Source: Tricholoma matsutake (Eukaryota; Basidiomycota; Agaricomycetes; Agaricales; Tricholomataceae). From it: a stretch of 64,000 bases of DNA. Positions 1 to 12,252 of the stretch are shown in pieces. Numbering within the stretch: the stretch's first letter is position 1; each line of letters starts with the position of its first letter. The notes beneath the pieces were generated by a model, which searched no databases, was not told the origin of the DNA, and worked only from the letters and a program-made list of their open reading frames with translations. A program made the position numbers and the translations under genes. The stretch covers positions 11,470,001-11,534,000 of the forward strand of contig AP026541.1 in the NCBI GenBank assembly GCA_026075535.2, in the 5' to 3' direction.

Positions 1-470
1 CAATTGGCCTCGCAGCCTTTGCTACTGTAGCATGGTGTGTCCCAGGAAACCATGATGGGAAGTGCACGGTCAGAACTGGAATGTACAGATGATGTGACTC
101 ACAGAAGGGAAAGAGGTTCACGAGAGAATTTTCAGAAGGGCTTACAGCGGGGGTGACAATGTGACAGACTTCGTCGGCGATTGTCAGATATGGATCATCG
201 TCCTTCTTGATTTGGTGGCCATAGGCGACTTCAATTATGATGGCCATGGCAAAGCTGAGGGCACAATCAAACCCAAAATAATGACAAGATTGAATGGTTT
301 ACCGCATGAATGAATGTTCATATTTCGTTGGATCCGAGGTGAGATTGATACCTAATAGACGAGCTTCTCTGGTTTGAACAGGGCAATGAATCTCCACTTT
401 GTCCTTGGCCAGATATTTTTGTAGCATTCTCCTATGCAATCGGAACATACTTCATGAAAACGAGTATGCA
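1..470 (-). CDS. Cytochrome P450, partial, cut by the left window edge
   Basis: Minus-strand reading gives pieces in the order expected for the middle of a basidiomycete P450. An exon around 303-465 contains HRRMLQKYL (typical of the helix C region) and ends in ..KYEHSFMR. A 48-bp GT..AG intron (255-302) follows. The next exon encodes IIIEVAYGHQIKKDDDPYL, matching the family pattern [LI]xxxYGxxVxxxDDxY. Farther on come NSLVNLFPF and FPSWFPG, matching the family LVDxFPxL..WFPG stretch. The frame is open to base 1, although about 10 extra residues between LFPF and LTVHFPSWFPG suggest a very short intron. Heme-thiolate monooxygenases of this kind are ER-anchored; the heme-binding Cys region would lie outside the window. 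An in-frame TGA near 445-470 may be an exon boundary or a lesion, so the gene may be a pseudogene. The substrate cannot be inferred. Confidence 0.62.
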
Positions 471-2170
471 CTCATAACCCAAGGGGATGTTAGAAAAAAA
501 ATTAAGGATACTGGGTCAAATTTTTTTTTAAGCCATGAAGTGGGGAACTAACTAACTAACTATGGGAACCACTTTCCTAATAAGGCAATTTAGCTTACAA
601 ATCTTTACTGACAAAAAGAAACTCTTTGCATCTTGCAGTATCATTTGTGTTGCAGCTGCTTTCACAATGACTTTCTCACTTAGCTTTGGGTCAAGGTGAT
701 GTAGATAAAGTATCTCAGAGGGCCTGTGTCTGTAAAATGATAATAATAATTTACTCTTGGTTGTGTCACATGCATAATTCTGAACTATTTCTTGAAATCC
801 ATCTATTGCAAGTTGAAAACTAGCCTATATTTACATTTGAATAGCAAGTAATATTGACATGCTGTGTTTAAACAATTTCTCCACCAAGAATAAAAGCCAA
901 GTGTGGTTTGAAAGTCAGAAATCAGGACATAACTGCCTGGCAGGTGTGCAGGTGCTATAATTCCTTCCACAACACATTTCAAGCTTCCATTTTGGTGACA
1001 AAAATGACAGTATGATCCTACACATTTAAGTAGATGACCAGAAGATTCTGGCTTGTACTAGTATGTGACTTAAAATTTATCATTGTTCTCCTTCACAGTA
1101 AAATACCCCAGAAAACAAGTTAAATAATATGCTTACTTGATAATCATCTTCTGAGATCATTTATCTATGAGACCTTCACCCAATAGTAAGCCAGAAAGTT
1201 ATTGTAGAAGCAATAAAATGAGCTGCAATGCAGCTGATACTGCAAGATTATATTTGCTCATGTTTATTCACCAAGGGCCCACTTCATTCAGTGCAAATAT
1301 GGTGTTAGAATAGTACAGTATCTGTTCTGTTAGTGTCTCTGTGTTTGTGAGATTGTAAGTGTCCCTCTGGCACAAAATTATGCTACTTAATTTTTTTTTT
1401 TTTAACAGCTCAAGGGCTGGACTAACTAACCATCCCTATATAATAATTTGACCATGTGACACCCCCTTGTCATAACCAGCACTGATTCTCATTGTCAGTG
1501 GGATTACTTTGAAGACATCGCCACATACATCTCGCAGAGGGGAAAACGAGGCCTGCTGCTGTAATTTGAACCCCTTCTCTCAAGTAATTCAACGGCAGTG
1601 TTATAGTATTCAGAACAATGAAGGATTGCCTGAGAACATGCAGATGAACGATGCTGCCTGCAAGGTTTGCTTAGCAGCATGGCAACCTGAAACTTGATTC
1701 TGAGACTTGCCATAAACCTGTCCCAAATTGTAAACAGACAAATCTTCGTCCTTCGAGGACATTGAGCGCAAATGACCAATCCATGGATCAGAAGGTGGAC
1801 TGGGCAGCAAGGGTGGACGTTTTACAAGGAACTTTCACAAAACATACAGTGTAACGAGTCCACAGGCAACGATGTAGAGCAATGGTCTGAACATCCTGGG
1901 AGAATGGGAGATTGGTGCGGTGTGGGAGGCTGGTACAGATCTCTAAAATACATGCAAGGTTCACGCACAATGTGTTAATGATGCTCGGGTCATCACGAAA
2001 ATGTGAATTTGGGCCGCAGCAGTCGCCAGCCGTTGACAGGAAATTCCCGCTACTTTAGTAGTGGGTTTATGGGGTGCCGGCGAAAATCCGCGATCCAGCC
2101 AAATTTGGGTCCCGTAACTTCTTGTATTTATGACTTTTCGATGGATTTCTATTGTTATATTGACATTCAT
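471..2170. other. AT-rich intergenic DNA, no gene recognised
   Basis: Only short unsupported reading frames occur here. There are homopolymer T runs near 520 and 1390, and a short CTAACTAAC-type repeat near 545. I see no domain, RNA gene or terminal repeat. Confidence 0.5.
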
Positions 2171-2177
2171 TACCAGT

Positions 2178-2400
2178 TCCCCGGCCCAAGCCTGAGCTGA
2201 GCCGAGCCGAGCCTGAGCCTGGTACCAAGGCCCGGCTCACAATATATCAAAGCCCAAGCCCGCTTTCGAGCCGAGCCGGGCCCTGCACATGTGACATCAC
2301 TACCCATACCCGCCGTGACCCGTGGCTCGTGACCCACGGGTTGGCGGGTACAGGTACGGGTAGGCCCAAAAGTACCCATGGGTTACCCATGCGGATCCCT
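2178..2400. repeat. GAGCC/GGGTACC-rich repeat, probable mobile-element remnant
   Basis: A GC-rich block holds many iterations of GAGCCGAGCC-like and GGGTAC/GTGACCC-like words in both orientations (for example ACCCGTGGCTCGTGACCCACGG around 2318-2340). The composition differs from its flanks. A smaller block of GGGTA-type words recurs near 28,870-28,985. Such short-word repeats are common in small non-autonomous fungal elements, but no clear terminal repeats or target duplication were found. Confidence 0.4.
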
Positions 2401-2857
2401 AAGTAAGAGGGTCTTAGCAGCAGCACATCCAATGACGCTGACAAGGATGGCAAAGCTCGCATCAACATATGGGAATCATGGGCGGTGGAAGGGCTGAGGA
2501 GCTGTTCGTTCAAGTTAGAGACGAGAAAGAGGGTCCTCAGAGGAGAAAATGATATGCGATATGCAAAGATCTCCTTCAAACCTCGACTTGCTCTGTCTTA
2601 TGAGGAACTCGACCTGAACCTGGAAAGTTCTGTCTAGAAAGCAACAAGTATTCTCCAGCAGTGTGACCACAGACACAAGATATCCGAGGCACGAAGGTTG
2701 AAAACGAAGTGGCTACAATCTGCCTCTGGGAGACTACCAGCATCACTAACATTGATGAATCCCACAAGCCCTCTTCCCCCCGCGGGGGTTAGGCAGACCA
2801 GATTGAAAAGGCAGATGAAATGAAATTCGACAAATTACCATACATTGCAGTGTAGAA

Positions 2858-5103
2858 CTACAGTATGCATACAGGTATGTCCCGGAGTTTAGCTAGAGTG
2901 TTCCTTAATACACGCCTATCATCCTCTTGTCTGATTCTCAAGTCATTGAACACCCTACCCTCCCGTAACTCCTCGTTGAGGTTTGCTGTAGGATAGAACA
3001 CCTCCCCATCTTTACCACCCCAATCGAAGTCAATCAAACTCATGGAATTTTCTTTGCAGAGGATATTCGCGGCCCGCAAGTCACCATGGACAAGGCCTTC
3101 CACATGAAAGCGGTCCATGAGGCGCTGGAGCTCTTCTGTCCAACGGTCTCGGTGAGCAAGAAGTAGGGTCGAGTGAGTGATTGGTATTCCAGACTCGATA
3201 TATTCCATCGCGACAGCATACCACCCACCGGGAAGTCTTTCAAAAGCAAGAATCCGTGGCGCATGGCCTGACTTGGCACAAAAATCATGCAGCTCGATCG
3301 AGTACCGTTGAACAAACTTGATGAGGACGAGTTGCTTGTCTGGCATCTCCGCGACGTACAAAAGGCGGTTGTTTTGTCTGTCGGGAAAGAAGCATCGAAT
3401 CTCAAAATTGAGATAGTCGTCAGATGAGGGTGGGTATTTGCATAATCTGGAGACTGCGGGAAAACGACGTGCATGATCTGGTATCGGCCCTGGAGGGAGA
3501 TTGTGCAGGAGGTTCTCGACATCTTGGAGAATGTGAGCCTGGAGTACTGATGCTGCAGTAAAGGCCGAATAGAGGGATCTGCGGTCGCGCCCATCACAAG
3601 CCGTTTGGAGACATGAGAATGTTGGTGTCAGAGTAACAAGCTTGAAGCGATGGTCGATCGCGACGATAGCATAGAACGCCAAGGAATATCAGATCGTCAA
3701 ATAACGATGAAATGCAGAAATATCCAGCTCACCAACAATGGTTAGACCGACACATGGCACCCTCCATCCTAGATAGAGTTGCCGATGGGCTTCAGTCGAA
3801 TTCATCATCGCATTCAGACGCGCGACGTAGCATACAAGCTCTACCTGAGGAATTGCACTGATCCCTGTAATCCTGTTTTTAAACTCTACAACCATCGTCC
3901 CTGCACTATGAGTCGCATGATTATGGCCATCGCCTCTCACAGAACCAATGGCAGCTGCGGAAAGCGGAGGGATCTGGATACCTCTACGTGCCGAGAAAAT
4001 GCGAGTGAGGCAGGGTAAAGCTGCTTCTCTCCGGTCATCTTCATGCTTATAGTATTCGTTCATCTTGCTTGCGAGCTCGTCCACCTCGGTCTGCAACTTC
4101 ACAACGTCAATATCAGCCAGCCCGGGAACATCGTGTCGACCGTCCATGATGTCAAGGAAGTGTCCAAAGCCTTCGTAAAGAAGAACTACGGATGGAATGT
4201 CGGGATCCGGTTTTGGACGATCATCGAAGATCTTCTCAGACGGTTCCTGCTGAAGAGGCTCGAAGACCTCTGGTTTTGCAGTAGTCGACGGTGCAGTCGT
4301 GACAATTTTGGCACGTTTGAGACGATGAAAAATGTCTTCTGCTGGTTCAGGAAGCGCGCGTTTCTGTTGAATGGCTACAGATTGGATGGAGAAGATGAAG
4401 GACGATAACGATCCAGGGAGGAAGAGTGGGGAGAAGGGAAATGGTGGGTGACAGATGAAGAGAGATGAGACGAGAACGTGCGGGAAGAGGCAGAATCAGA
4501 AAGCAAGGCAAACGGATGGCAGCGCGTGAAAGTCATGGAATGCATGAACGATCGGCGGAGATGGGGGTGGATGAGGGGTGGCACGGAAACCATGACAAGA
4601 TTGAGAGTGGTAGACACAAGAGAGCAACGGGACAGGATTTGGGGTGAATCTTATCAGCAACGCTCAACCACGGAGATTCGTTCTCACTCACCGGTAGCCG
4701 GGATCTTCACAATTATGTGGAGGTGCGTGGTGGGAGGTTGATCTGGCCAATATTCCAAGATGGACATCCATGTCAACTCTTCGACGCCTTCAAGGTTCTC
4801 AACTTGGAGGTGGCTAATGGTACGCCTATCGTGAGGTTTAAGATCAATGTTGACCTGTTAGGGTGCGGGAGTAAGCCAGTGTCACTTCACATCGCGACTC
4901 ATCCATGGCGCTCACCTTCCACAGTTCCAAGGTGTGAGCACCAACATCCTTCAAGATTCCCAATGTTCGCTTTTTATCTCTTTCTTCAACTCGCCAACGT
5001 TCCAATCGCGCCCCGCAGTAACTGAAAAGACGATACATTCGCCTTCGATAAGACAATTAAGCTTGCGAGAGCCGTCCTGGCTTGGGACTAGGGTACCAAG
5101 CAT
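2858..5103 (-). CDS. Crinkler (CRN)-type protein with kinase-like C-terminal domain, probably damaged
   Basis: The ATG at 5103 opens a CRN header: KLNCLIEGE..VFSV, NVGELKKEIK, AHTLELWK and, after a 61-bp intron (4855-4915), THLHIIVKIP. These are the landmarks of the ubiquitin-like N-terminal domain of Crinklers. A 317-bp intron (4375-4691) leads to a long exon with a coiled region and PQVELVCYVARL. The C-terminal part is kinase-like: MEYIESG, catalytic loop HGDLRAANIL, and LIDFDWGG where kinases usually have DFG. The CRN-plus-kinase architecture is known in fungi and oomycetes; nuclear action or roles in conflict are inferred from the family. Two lesions are visible. A shift of -1 (or +2) in an A-run near 4965 breaks the header frame. 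Near 3675-3735 a donor (GTGAGC) has no AG acceptor, and the read-through meets a TGA at 3689. This may be a recent pseudogene. Confidence 0.72.
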
Positions 5104-5855
5104 AGTCGTGGTTGGTGCCGAATGAAAAGTGGGGACGAGTGGAGGGGGTGCGGGTTTCGTAGATGTGAGGGCGGTTATAGCCCGCGGAGAGGAGGCCTGT
5201 TCACGAGAAGAGGACTCGGAGTAACCGCGTGTAACAAGTAAGATGAAGTTCTGGTGGCAATCGCTGAGCGCTGAGCTCTCACCTCTCCACCAAGTACTGT
5301 ATGAGAATTCCTTTTTCGAGTACAATGATCAACAACGCGTCAACAACATCAACATCACCACCACCGGCTCGACAGCGACAACGGACGCGACAACGGCAGT
5401 AGCAAAGGTTTTATAACTGACAATACATAATCCAATACTTAAGCACGAGACATATCTGGATAGGATGTAGGATGCCCAAGGCCAGGACCAGATGTCTGGC
5501 CAGCTGTTACCCCCCAAAATGTCTGGAATCTTACGCAGTGGTTAATTATAAGGCTAACTCTGCAGGAAACATTAAAAAGTGTTCAATAACAACGTGATAT
5601 GACATGACGCGTCAGTCTGAAATCTGACCAAAATCCTCAAGCGCACAGCAAAAGCGTAAAATTCAATCGCGATATACTGAAGAACAATGCTAGGAGAATC
5701 CTGAGATATTTTAACTATTCGGTACTCTGTAATTTTCAAAATGGTAAAACAGCTTTACTCCGACAAATCAAAATTAACATTGCGTCCAGCGCTTTTCGAC
5801 AGCATCTGTCCGACTAACCACGACACTTGCGCAGCACAGATGAAAATAGGCGCTG
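5104..5855. other. Intergenic DNA between the CRN gene and the small downstream gene
   Basis: This stretch contains the presumed CRN promoter (the CRN starts at 5103, minus) and the 3' flank of the small gene ending at 5856. A CAACA-rich patch lies near 5330-5390. I see no coding evidence. Confidence 0.4.
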
Positions 5856-6396
5856 TCAGATACGGATCAAGTGAGAAAATTTACAGCACCAATAGAAGAT
5901 GGATCCACAGACCCACAACCAGGCAAACGTCTTTTCTTGCTGTTTAGGTTTATGTGTATATTCAGTGCCGTCACATCCGGAAAGATCGTCTGCTTGTTCC
6001 AACTTCGCCTCAGACTGGAACCCCATGTCGGCAAGCTCAAACTCCGACTCGTCTTCTTCAAGGATGTCGGACTACAACGTTTGTCAAATGAGAATCAGAG
6101 ATCAAGGAAGCATCGCGAGCTGAGACATACAAGAGCACAGATAGAGACAGGGCTATCTTGTCCGCGAAGATCTATAGTTTGCTACAAAACGAAGCGATGA
6201 GCAATGGCGGTTCATTTGGTAAGGATCGGTGCGTTTTGCGACTCACCATGAGATCTCGAACGGGTTCTGACGATCTGTAGTATGGGCCATAGTGTTCGAG
6301 TCGAGTACTTCGATAGTAGCCAGGGAAACTGAATGGGTCTCGCCTGGAAGAGGTAGGGAAAGTGAAGGAAGGGAGAAGTCGACGGCGCAGAGGCAT
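5856..6396 (-). CDS. Small three-exon gene, ~138 aa, acidic with a hydrophobic C-terminal tail
   Basis: The splice model is exon 1 6247-6396 (150 bp), intron 6182-6246, exon 2 6131-6181 (51 bp), intron 6072-6130, exon 3 5856-6071 (216 bp). Both introns begin GTGAG/GTATG and end TGTAG, and the joined frame is open for 138 codons. The N-terminus is Arg/Ser/Tyr-rich (SRRDPFSFPGYYRS). The middle is strongly acidic (SDILEEDESEFELADMGFQ). The C-terminus is hydrophobic and aromatic (TFAWLWVCGSIFYWCC) and ends near HLIRI, which resembles a tail anchor or single membrane segment. I do not recognise the family. The start was chosen because it is the first ATG of the exon-1 frame. The open joined frame and clean splice sites make a real gene more likely than chance; the membrane role is inference. 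Confidence 0.5.
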
Positions 6397-9300
6397 CGAT
6401 TCGGTGAGATATGAGAAAGACGAAAGGAATGTTTAGTAGATATCGTCGATTGACGAAGAGGATGAGACTGAATGACAATGAGCGTGTAGGAAGTGGGAGG
6501 AAAGAAACAGGGACCTAGTCAAAATCTGAGGACTCTGCGGCTTTTAAAGGGTGCGATCCAGAAGTTCGCACCACGAGGAGAGCCATAAAATAATGCGAGG
6601 GAAAAAGATCGTGTCCCCCGATATATATCGGGAAATGTCCCAAGTCGAATCTGCCCCGTCTATGAAAATGCTTCGGTCAGACAGCCCATTCTAGAGGTAC
6701 TGTAAATGCATCGCAACCCATACAAAGCCAGGCCTACAACGGTGCAGCATGAACAACTCTGGCACAATCAGAAGGCCTCCATACGACAGACGATCAACCA
6801 TTATCACGAAGAAAGGTTTCACGTCTGCATCGAAGATCTTGCTCCACCAACGTTCCCTCGCTCCCTCTCATACCTCCTACATGGATCCACGACTGGCAGT
6901 CCTCATAATACGCCTAGGATTCGCTAACTCCATTTGCCTTGGGTCCACGAAGGCAAAGTGCTGATGGGATTACAACTGTGTCAATGTAACTTGCAAGGCA
7001 TTAAAACCAGAGGCACCTAGAGTCGCCGATATCACATCTCTGTTGTTCTGGCTCAAATAATCCCGAGGGATTGACGGCAGATACGGAAACAAGCCTGGAA
7101 TATCAAAGCAGAGACTGGTCATAACCACGTCGAGTTTCGGCACTGTCTCTTATGCCATACAAAACAGTCGAGGGACATTATAAAAACCGACGAACTTCCA
7201 TTCCTCAGGGAAATTTCCCTTCCTTCGACATCCAGCAGCCGCATCTCTGCGCTCGGACCATACGTGACTATGTCACAGTGATAGTCACACCAACCATCAG
7301 ATGTGAGTCAACGTTCCATCTCGCCGACATGTGTAGGAACAACATAATAATAATGCAAACGCTTGCTTCGATCGAAGCAAGCCTTGACGATCATCAATGT
7401 ATCAGATCACAGCAAGAAAGCGCGTCAACATCGCCAGCGCAGCATGTTATAATTCCCTCGAAACACACGTAGCGATGATGTGAAACGCAAGACCACAGAA
7501 ATGAAGAAAAAGAAGTATGAAGATGAAGGGATAGTCAGAACAAAACTCACCTCAGCAGGCAATAAGAACAGAGAATTTGCTAAGGCTCGCCTCGCTACAT
7601 CGTGAAGATTTCATTGCCTATGCAGCCCCGACATTATTGGCACGACCAGCAGCATTCAATGTCAATGCTCCATCAAGGGCTTGGAAGGACCGTCCATAAA
7701 CTGTTTAAACCACACGCCAACCATTCATGGCGATCAGCCGGTGACTTGGTCAAAATCTAACCGAGTTGAACATGTCTCTTGTCAGTCCTTGAGGCCAAGA
7801 CATCCCCGAGAGAGGAAGTTGCATGTATCAAACTCGTATCTTTGGCGCAAAGAATGTGTTTTTTGCGATGACCGTGAGGCGAAGCAGAGCAAAAGCAGAG
7901 GACCTAGTTTCGTTGAACTAGGCGATGCACCAGAAAGGCGTACTACAGGTAATCGCAAGTTGAATAACGCAATGCAAACAGATTCAGTGACGGCCAAGAC
8001 GACATTAAAGGACTGAGAAAGTGGCAGAACTGAATTGAATGGTGACGGAGCAAACAAACGATACATATTTGATGTTGCCACACATTTCTACACTGCGACT
8101 AAATCTATACAGCGGCCACAGATGCAGCCATTACCACGCCGTGATCTCGTCTGGACCTTGCCTCAGAAGTTCTCAAATATCATACAGAGTCATCGAGGGG
8201 GGCATTTTGTTTGGAAAACTACGGTACCACATTGCTCTTCGTCAGTGATTGAAACATCTTACTTGTTATTTGCTGTCTAACAAAGCCATCGACACTTGGA
8301 TTCAGTTGACCGTCGAAGATTCCCAATTTTCATCATGTCTCACTCTTGTGAACGCCGGGAAGCAGATACATTTCACGGGTATATTCTATCACAGGTGCCA
8401 GTTTGGTGCCAATTCCTCAATCCTTCCATCAATTTAAGGCTGACAAAATCACTGTCAACTTCCCGTCCATGCCGCGGGTCCATGGTGTCGATTTAAACTC
8501 TCTTTAAAGTGTTTTTAACGAAGTTATTTGTCGACCTGTAACAGGCTGTCGTAAATGTTTTGGTTTTCCTAGTTGGCGCTGACGAACACTGCCACGAAGA
8601 CTAGTCGCAGGCTACTGAAGCCCAACGACTCTCGGAGGTGTACAATGTACAGCTACCTCCTTAGTTCTGGATGGCTGAAGAGCCCTGTTCGTCGGTCTGT
8701 TGGAAGGGGTATCGTCATCTGATCGGATGATTAGGTACTCTCGAGCTGCATAAATATCTTTGAAGGACATCAAATTACAGGCTTCGGTATACTGTTTTCC
8801 CTTTATCCGACAGAGACCGTCCACGAGTACGCCTGTTCTTCATCCGACTACTCAAAGTACGATAGTGGGGTTTGCTCCGGGCATCGGACGGCCATTGGTT
8901 GCTGGTATGGGCTAACGTACGAACGACCTTACTGCCCGACATAGTAGTCCGTCGTCTCTCCATCTGTTTACTTCCCCTATGATCTATATGATCGTTTCAA
9001 CTCATTTTCTGATTTGTACAGACTTGCCGCTTCTATACCCCTCCTATTCGCTCATTGGGTGTGATGGTTATGATGCGGGCCGGCGGTTGGGACTAGACCT
9101 CTCTTGTTAGCCTGCATAGTTGTTTACCAGTTAATTTCCTCAAGCTGGGAAGGATGATCGGGGTGGTAACTGGAAATCTAGGTTGTCTCACACTCGAATA
9201 CTCTATCGGTACATGTAGGTACACAATACACCATTTAGTCAGTAACCGAACCATCATCCTAATCTCCCCTCCCCACAGCGCCTTTGCGTCCGCCTAGGCA

Positions 9301-10277
9301 GTTAGGACGAACGCTACTAAATGACTACCTCCTATGTTATGCTTTTCACATAGAAGCACCGGAACGCAACTGCGTATGCGGCATCATACTGTTTCGAACC
9401 GTTTGTGCGCTACACAAGGAAACACGATGCGACTCGGACTCATCCAAAGGACGGGGTGAACACATGTGCGATCCGGCTGGGGGCGGGCGGGGATTTCGGG
9501 ATGCGGGATTCGTGATATGAGGACGAAAGCGAAGGCAACCTGTGCGCGTACAGGTTGATGCTGCGGTGAAGGTGCGAGTATGGGCTTGTATGTTATCCTC
9601 TGCAATAGTTTCGTATTCGAGTTGGAGGCTGACTATGGTTAACATAAGGTTATTGTTGAAACGTCGAGAGAAATTTATTTCCGTTCATCTTGCTGATGTG
9701 CGACTGCCGACGTCTCTTGCGTTGTTCCAGCATGGAAATGACTTGGAGCAAAGAACGGTGTAATTTACAAAGTTAGTATGATCAGATACACGAGTTTATG
9801 TTCCAACGTATGTCTCGTCAACTTCTTGCCCAGAACGCAGGCTGGGTTGTCGACTAGTTGTCCTTGGTTCGTTCAAGCTTTTGGTTCGAGCGGGATCGAA
9901 ATCATGACCGAGACTTATAGAATTATTTGTACGTTCCCAAACTGCCATGGACTATGGAATGTCCACACCCTATTTCATTCAGCGCAGATCTGTAGAATTT
10001 ATCATTGCACGTGGGACCGGAATCATATTCGCCGGGCGCGAAGTCATGTAAAACCAAAGCATAGTTCCTCAACCTGGTCTTAGCCGAATGATTCTCATTT
10101 TATTCCAAGCTCCCTGTGGAATACCAGTAATAATCATCGACAGTTTTTGGGAGAAGCTTCAAAGTTCAGATTGCCATTACTCTTCAAGGAACGCGGGGAG
10201 CATTTGCGAGAATTATCATGATGCCGATCACCTCTTTCATTCACTGTCTTGAATGTCATTCCTAGTGTGTCAGCCTA
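6397..10277. other. Long gene-poor intergenic stretch
   Basis: Many short overlapping frames are open on both strands here, but none shows a domain, consistent codon pattern or convincing splice-joined extension. CG dinucleotides look frequent, as in the host islands, so this reads as ordinary non-transposon DNA. The stretch ends at the left terminus of the 16.6-kb element. Confidence 0.45.
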
Positions 10278-10529
10278 TTCAGTAGAAATCCATGATACAT
10301 CCGTCCAGCGGATTTCTGCAAAACGACGATAGATCCATCAGTAGTGGATTGGGCCCATAGCAGGAAAGACTTGTGTGGGCCGAGGGTGTGATGCATCCAT
10401 GTGGGCCCAGTATACAGATTCACTGCTGGCAATGATTCTTCCCGGTGGTAATTGCTGAAAGATTCTCGGTGGCAGTAACATCTGACTCACAGCGCTGGCT
10501 AGCACGGTCACCATTTTACTACATGGCAC
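10278..10529 (+). repeat. Left terminal inverted repeat of the 16.6-kb element
   Basis: It pairs with the reverse complement of 26661-26881. Shared landmarks in order are TTCAGTA, TTTCTGCAAAACGACGATAG, GGGTGTGATGCATCC, GTGGGCCCAGTATACAG, GGCTAGCACGGTCA and CATTTTACTACATG. The left copy has about 30 extra bases near 10430-10480 containing a GGTGGTAATTGCT word that recurs at 10547. Confidence 0.8.
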
Positions 10530-10767
10530 CGGCGATGATTATTACCGGTGGTAATTGCTTGATCTGTGTGGGCCCAGTGAATAGAATTATAGCACCAGCA
10601 GCAACAATCGCCGCCAGTAATTGCTAGAAAAATATGGTCTACCCTTCACGGGCGATGATTCTCGCTGCCGGTAATTACTGAAAAGATTGTAATTGCCAAA
10701 AAATGGTGCCGGCTAGCACGGTTGACATATACATTAAGCAAAACAAAAGAAGTTGCTAGTGATAATT

Positions 10768-12252
10768 TTACAATGTCCTTGGTAAAGAATTCATCATTGT
10801 CCTGCACTTCTGCTGCATTAATTGGGCCATCTGGCACATTGCCTCATCAAGGGTGGCGAGCTGCCGGTGAAGGGCATGGTTTACTGCAATGTTGGACTTC
10901 ACTGTCTTGACGGCCTCGCGGTAGCTGTGTTCAACAGCATCAGAATAAGTCAAAATCTCCTACAATCATTATTCAGCAGCTCCCAGCCAAAGTTCAGGAC
11001 TTACTTGGGGGGCCTGCTGGGATGATGCTGGTGTCAATGGAGTACAACCTGGGAATACTGGATGAATGCGGCTGGGTAACAAAAGGCGGATGGTGTGCTG
11101 AGGAACATTTTGGGGAGAGCCAGGGGGGGAATGGACCTCATCTGAATCTCTCTGTGTCAATATTGAACTATGAGAAGATCCAGGCAAGGACAATGTCGGG
11201 GTGACATGATCCAGCACAGGTTCAATATAGGCCATAGAGACATTGAGCTCCATGTCACTACCTTCAGTCACCTCAGTAAACCAGAAGTGTGCACTGTCTG
11301 CATCTGGCATGTCAACACTGGCAGGGATCTCAAGAGTGTCCACCATTTGTAATTGTGATGGTGGTGTTGCCAAATGATTAGGACTGCCAGGAATATAAAA
11401 AGTGTCTGGGTCAATGGTATGGGTATGTAGCACCATTGGGGCTCCAAAATCAACTCCAGAACAATCTGTGCCTGGCAAGTCAGGAATATGAAACATGTTC
11501 ATGTCATTGTGTGCCGGGGATGATGTCAAATGAGCAGTGGTGCTCGCCACCGGCGACTCAGGACTACCAGTAATATAAAACACATCAGTGGCCAGCAAGT
11601 CAGGAATATGCATGTCTAGGTCATGGTGTGCCGGGGATAGTGTCAAATGAACAGTGGTGCTTGCCACTGGCTCAGGACTACCAGGAATATAAAATGCATC
11701 GGTGGCCGGTGAGTCAGGAATATGAAACATGCCTAGGTCATGGTGTGCTGGCAATAATGTCAAATGAGCAGTGCTGGTCGCCACCAGTGAGTCAGGACTA
11801 CCAGGACTATAAAATGCATTGGTGGCCGGCGAGTCAGGAATATGAAAGAGATCTAGGCTAGGTCATGGTGTGGCGGCGATGATGTCAAATGAATGGTGCT
11901 CACTGTGGGTGAGTCACGACTACCAGGAATGTGAAATGCATCCAAGTCAAAAGATTGGGAACTTTTGGCGGGTGGGGTTGCCAAATGGATAATACCTGCA
12001 GCCGCTTCAGAAATATCAACAGCAAATGAGGAATGTATCGATGAACGTGGTATGGAGAAATGAAGAGTACCATCCACTGCCAGTGAATCAGGACGTTCAG
12101 GAATATGAAAAGTGGCCAGGTCCAGATTATCTATATACACCGCTGGTGAATCAGGACTACCAGGAATATCCAAGGCATCGAGGTCCAGAGTGGGCATACT
12201 TGTTGGTGGCAAATTTGGCAAGTTTACTGATGAGCTGCCTGAATATTCCATA
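10768..12252 (-). pseudogene. Accessory gene A of the KDZ element: tandem-repeat protein of unknown function
   Basis: The frame from an ATG at 12252 encodes a Ser/Pro/Asp/His-rich protein built from ~39-residue repeats with the core FHIPDSP..., FYIPGSP and STTAHLT. The DNA repeats have a period near 117 bp over about 11,390-11,990. A 45-bp intron (10960-11004) separates the repeat exon from a C-terminal exon with a helical, possibly coiled-coil stretch (NHALHRQLATLDEAMCQMAQ) that ends at 10768. Between about 11,785 and 11,870 the frame changes and a TAG appears inside an aberrant repeat unit, so this copy is broken. It lies head-to-head with gene B; only ~120 bp separate the starts, which suggests a shared bidirectional promoter. 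The period-117 repeat is a multiple of three and would keep the frame as copies expand. No homologue is recognised. Confidence 0.5.
11390..11990. repeat. Tandem repeat, period about 117 bp, within accessory gene A
   Basis: Successive units begin with GTGTGCCGGGG-like words near 11509, 11626, 11743 and about 11868, giving spacings of 117, 117 and about 125. Each unit contains TGTCAAATGA, AGTCAGGAATATGAAA and ACTACCAGGAATATAAAA. The last unit is irregular and carries the frameshift. Confidence 0.7.

Noticed and set aside
4375..4617. Ser/Pro-rich frame on the minus strand as a separate gene
   Set aside because: It lies within the 317-bp intron proposed between the CRN header and the rest of the Crinkler, and ends at the intron's TAG acceptor.
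6397..10277. Several 60-110 codon frames between the small gene and the KDZ element
   Set aside because: No consistent domain, no splice-joined extension, and overlapping frames on both strands; chance openness is the simplest explanation.
10262..10277. TAGTGTGTC as a target duplication of the 16.6-kb element
   Set aside because: The closest right-hand match (CAGTGTGAG after 26881) differs at two of nine positions and is offset from the terminus, so it is not convincing.
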